A stretch of 43,659 nt of DNA from Caldisphaera sp. Lineage in GTDB: Archaea; Thermoproteota; Thermoprotei_A; Sulfolobales; Acidilobaceae. The DNA is taken from NCBI RefSeq assembly GCF_023256325.1, contig NZ_JAGDXI010000023.1:1-43659 (forward strand), written 5' to 3'. Positions 40,947 through 43,659 of the stretch are shown here, one piece after another; positions within the stretch are counted from its first letter, which is position 1; the number at the start of each line of letters is the position of its first letter. The translations under genes were made by a program, and so were the position numbers. The notes beneath the pieces are model-generated. The model searched no databases. It saw only the letters and a program-made list of their open reading frames with translations, and was not told the origin of the DNA.

Positions 40947-43274
40947 TTATTTTAATTTAGAATATACTTGTAATAATTCTAAACCTGATCTCACGCCAGC
41001 ATCGTTTGCTAAAGGACCATTTGCAAAGAACTCTTCAACTTCTTTTTCTTTATTTAAACCTAATATAGGTATAATCCACATCAGGTTTCTCCCGAATATA
41101 GCGGTTCCTTCGAATGCTTTGTTTAATAAATAAAATCCTTTTTGCTTAAACCAATCCCAAAACACTTCTTTAGCCTTATCGTTTAAAGCAGCTTGCAATA
41201 AATATAAAAGATCTTGTAACTTAACGTTAATTTCACCCCATTCTAAAGTTTTCTTTATTACTGATGGGTCAGATATATACATCATAGACCTCAAGAATTT
41301 TAGCCTTTCAGAATCTAGCTCTGCTGTCATATATTTTTTGCTAAGCGTTTCAAAATCGTTTGTAACAATAGCATAAGCTGTATATACTGCTTCTCTCATA
41401 TCGGGTTCTACTTCTTTTTCAAACATTCCTGATAACTCTTTAGCAAATGATCTATCCAAGATTGCAAGCCTTCTAGCTATTAATCCTTTCAAATATTTTA
41501 AATTGGGATCATTCTTTTTGCTTAGTTCAGAGTATTGATAGCTATGATATCTTAATGATAAATCGTTAAAAGCATCTTTATTTATTAAGCTTAATGTAAA
41601 CAACTGTGATGATATTTCATTAACAGGCAAATATGACGTTTCTTTAAAGTATTTATTTATAATCTCTAAATATCTTTCTCTATTTATTAATCCTGAAAGT
41701 AAGAAATTATAATAATCATTTACAAAACCCCATATTTCTTTTGAGTTCATATTATCAATAAGTTCATTATCAAAATTATAATATACTCTGTAAAATCCTG
41801 ACCTATCTAGGTTTAGCTTAATTGATTTTATATTATCTACTTTTATATTAGTTCTTTTTTCATCCATTAATAAATCTAGTCTTTTGCCATTTAAACTCAT
41901 AGATATTGGAATAACATACGTTAAATCATCAAGCTTCTTAGCTAAGGTAAACCTTTGTTGCTCTAATACCAACTGATTTCCATCTAAACTTACTTTAACA
42001 TATGGATAACCTGGTTGCATTATCCAACTATCCATAATTAACTTTACAGGATATGATGTAGTTGTTTGCAATGAATCCCATAAATCATTTGCCTTAGCAT
42101 TTGAAAACCTAAAATGACTTAAATAATTATTTAATCCTTTCCTAAAGGACTCTCCAAGGAAATATTCTATCATCCTTAATATGCTCGCTCCTTTTCCATA
42201 GCTTATATCATCAAATATAGCTTCTATCTCGTCAGGACTATTGACCTCTACATGTATTGGATGTGTTGTAGATAATGAATCTCTTACCATTGCACCACTT
42301 GTTTCACCACTTAGAAAATCATCCCATAAATTCCATGATGGCTCAAACGAATCTACAGCTTTAAAGCTCATGAATGTAGCAAAGCTTTCATTTAACCATA
42401 AGTCATCCCACCATTTCATAGTAACAAGATCTCCGAACCATTGATGAGCTATTTCATGAGCTACTACTTCAGCTACTCTTTTCATTTGACCTAAATCAGA
42501 ATCCTTTGGAACTAATAAGGCAGATTCTCTAAATGTTATAGCTCCCCAGTTTTCCATAGCGCCAAAAGCAAACTCCGGAACGGCTATAAGGTGCATCTTT
42601 GGTAGCATATATGGTATTTCGAAGTATCTTTCGTAAAAATCTATAGATTTTATTGCAGACCATGCGGCAAATTCTCCATTTTGAGATTTATTCGGTATTG
42701 TTGCAACAATTATTTTTCCTCTACTTAGTTCTTCCCATTTTCCAATTCCTAAATAAATTAAATATGTAGACATTTTTGGAGTCTCATAAAAGCTAACAGT
42801 CTTCTTGTTTCCTTCTATATCAATTCTTTCAATAGGCATATTAGATATAACGTGAAGATCTTTAGAAACTCTAACTTTTATCTTAAATGAAGCTTTATAG
42901 CTTGGTTTATCAACGCATGGAAACATTTTTCTTGCATGAACAGATTCGAATTGTGTGGAAATTACGTAATCACCATTATATTTTGCTTTATATATGCCAA
43001 CTAATCTTTCTAAGGCTTCACCTTCAAAACCTAATTCTAAAATTCCATTAAAGCTACCTGTCTTTATTATTACCTCATTTTCGGTTTGCTTAAAATCAAC
43101 ATCCTTTCCATTAGCTTTAACATATTTTATTTTTAATCCAACTGAATCTAAAACGACTTGATTATCAGCGCTTAGCTCAATTTTTTCTATACCATCATAT
43201 TTAGTACCGTTAAAATCCATAAATATATCATACTTATAGACTTCAAATCCTTGATAATATGCCAAGTTTTGCAC
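40947..43274 (-). CDS. M1-family zinc aminopeptidase
   Basis: A 775-residue cytosolic aminopeptidase of the tricorn-interacting-factor F2/F3 and puromycin-sensitive type. The substrate motif GAMENWG is near residue 245. The zinc site HEIAHQW with a distal Glu in LWLNESFATF follows near 280-305. The C-terminal half is helical, as in the family. Crenarchaea lack tricorn itself in most cases, and this enzyme finishes peptide breakdown. GTG is taken as start. The region upstream has no clear ribosome-binding site but has TTTAAA about 26-30 bases before it, so the message may be leaderless. The S9 peptidase gene follows after about 75 bases. Confidence 0.95.
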   Translation of the reverse strand: MQNLAYYQGFEVYKYDIFMDFNGTKYDGIEKIELSADNQVVLDSVGLKIKYVKANGKDVDFKQTENEVIIKTGSFNGILELGFEGEALERLVGIYKAKYNGDYVISTQFESVHARKMFPCVDKPSYKASFKIKVRVSKDLHVISNMPIERIDIEGNKKTVSFYETPKMSTYLIYLGIGKWEELSRGKIIVATIPNKSQNGEFAAWSAIKSIDFYERYFEIPYMLPKMHLIAVPEFAFGAMENWGAITFRESALLVPKDSDLGQMKRVAEVVAHEIAHQWFGDLVTMKWWDDLWLNESFATFMSFKAVDSFEPSWNLWDDFLSGETSGAMVRDSLSTTHPIHVEVNSPDEIEAIFDDISYGKGASILRMIEYFLGESFRKGLNNYLSHFRFSNAKANDLWDSLQTTTSYPVKLIMDSWIMQPGYPYVKVSLDGNQLVLEQQRFTLAKKLDDLTYVIPISMSLNGKRLDLLMDEKRTNIKVDNIKSIKLNLDRSGFYRVYYNFDNELIDNMNSKEIWGFVNDYYNFLLSGLINRERYLEIINKYFKETSYLPVNEISSQLFTLSLINKDAFNDLSLRYHSYQYSELSKKNDPNLKYLKGLIARRLAILDRSFAKELSGMFEKEVEPDMREAVYTAYAIVTNDFETLSKKYMTAELDSERLKFLRSMMYISDPSVIKKTLEWGEINVKLQDLLYLLQAALNDKAKEVFWDWFKQKGFYLLNKAFEGTAIFGRNLMWIIPILGLNKEKEVEEFFANGPLANDAGVRSGLELLQVYSKLK

Positions 43275-43298
43275 CCTATATTAATTATAGCATACAAG

Positions 43299-43338
43299 AA
43301 TTTAAACCTAAGGTCATAAATTTAAACCTAAGGTCATA
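43299..43338. repeat. Two-copy 20-base tandem repeat in the aminopeptidase promoter
   Basis: The unit AATTTAAACCTAAGGTCATA occurs twice without a gap. Each copy carries TTTAAA, a TATA-like element read on the minus strand toward the aminopeptidase start at 43274. The nearer copy has the right spacing for a leaderless transcript. The duplication therefore doubles a promoter-like block. Confidence 0.8.
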
Positions 43339-43619
43339 AGATCTTTTATCAATGTTTACTATTTTAATAGTATTTTTATTAAATACCAGAAATTTAATAA
43401 ACTATTAGTCGTTTCATTCCAATAAACTACTTTGTCCGTAAGGGCGGGTCTCTGGTGAAGAAGATGAAAGTGTATGGATTCCTATTCCTATGATTAACTG
43501 GAAAAGAGATGATTTCATTTTTGCATCATTCTTGAAGTAATTTGGCAACAGAAAATTCCTAATCCTTAAAAACCTAAAAAAGATAAAATTTCTAGGTTTT
43601 AATATCATGTTTATATTCA
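43339..43619. other. Non-coding right edge, possible transposase remnant
   Basis: About 280 bases with no supported gene. A GC-rich tract at 43434-43456 (GTCCGTAAGGGCGGGTCTCT and following bases) and a 32-codon open stretch at 43442-43540, ending FASFLK, recall the decayed 3' end of an IS200/605-type tnpB or its guide-RNA region. I could not match the translation to TnpB with confidence. Its position next to the hairpin repeat at 43620-43659 is the main argument. Confidence 0.25.
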
Positions 43620-43659
43620 GTTTGACAAAAAGAATGACAAGCCTCGCCTTTACAAAGCA
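43620..43659 (-). repeat. Hairpin-bearing terminal repeat, right copy (inverted)
   Basis: Reverse complement of bases 1-40 with two differences, at the positions matching left bases 1 and 4. On the minus strand both changes (C to T) turn a G-C pair of the hairpin into a G-U pair, so the stem is kept on that strand. The repeat again reaches the very end of the window. A multicopy mobile-element end is likely. Confidence 0.8.

Noticed and set aside
43414-43608. 64-residue open reading frame on the minus strand
   Set aside because: Composition and sequence are not protein-like, and no ribosome-binding site or promoter is seen. It is probably a chance reading of the degenerate edge.
1-43659. Composite transposon or integrated element spanning the whole window
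   Set aside because: The repeats are inverted and at the exact ends, but the content is housekeeping genes (5S rRNA, pyr operon, lipid and tRNA-processing genes). An assembly break at a multicopy repeat explains it better.

Overview
The window looks like an AT-rich (roughly one-third GC by eye) chromosomal segment of a crenarchaeon, most plausibly of the Acidilobales/Caldisphaera type. The evidence is a stand-alone 5S rRNA gene, an Sm-like archaeal protein, a tRNA-splicing endonuclease, the archaetidylinositol lipid genes, an archaeal class I aldolase, a crenarchaeal pyr operon with regulatory chain pyrI, and GPN-loop GTPase, DUF35/thiolase and M1/S9 peptidase genes. The genus is inference. 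Start codons are often TTG or GTG and are preceded by GGTG/GAGGTG ribosome-binding sites, and I used these to choose starts.

Layout. 1-130: one copy of a 40-base hairpin-bearing repeat, then a 16-base palindrome. 130-5.9 kb: AAA-type ATPase, aldo/keto reductase, threonine synthase, family-5 uracil-DNA glycosylase, a dual-specificity-type phosphatase, a CitG-like protein and a small membrane protein. 5.9-10.8 kb: two-part lipoate ligase (lplA, lplB), 5S rRNA, a one-domain alkyltransferase, TusA-like protein, an unknown, a GltD/sHdrA-like flavoprotein, an SDR without its catalytic residues, and superoxide dismutase. 10.8-13.9 kb: a BtuFCD/FecBCD-type ABC importer with a palindrome at its predicted transcription start. 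13.9-18.7 kb: an eIF2B-family protein followed by pyrF-pyrE-pyrB-pyrI-pyrC. 18.9-24.6 kb, all on the minus strand: CDP-alcohol phosphatidyltransferase, SDR, alcohol dehydrogenase-like protein, TauE/SafE exporter, inositol-phosphate synthase, Sm protein and a membrane protein. 24.7-30.7 kb: amidohydrolase, SCP2 protein, thiolase-DUF35 pair, PfkB kinase, aldolase and UbiX. 30.6-34.3 kb: a Cys-rich protein, tRNA endonuclease, an unknown helical protein, a GC-rich structured RNA, GPN GTPase and proC. 34.3-43.3 kb: LutB/LutA-like FeS proteins, a ribbon-helix-helix/coiled-coil protein, a NicO-like transporter, a ferritin-VIT1 fusion, an S9 peptidase and an M1 aminopeptidase. 43.3-43.66 kb: a 20-base tandem repeat, a possible IS200/605-type remnant and the second, inverted copy of the terminal repeat.

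Pathway links: five of the UMP pathway genes sit in one tight operon. Inositol-phosphate synthase and the CDP-alcohol transferase together fit archaetidylinositol synthesis. The PfkB kinase and aldolase fit upper glycolysis. The lplA-lplB/TusA/flavoprotein group recalls lipoate-linked sulfur metabolism, but most of such a system is missing here.

The region is mostly ordinary chromosome. I see no defence island, prophage or CRISPR array. The signals most worth a second look are the GC-rich folded RNA at 32541-32606, which buries a strong ribosome-binding site, the inverted hairpin repeats at both window ends, the operator-like palindrome of the ABC importer, and the frequent tail-to-tail gene overlaps.
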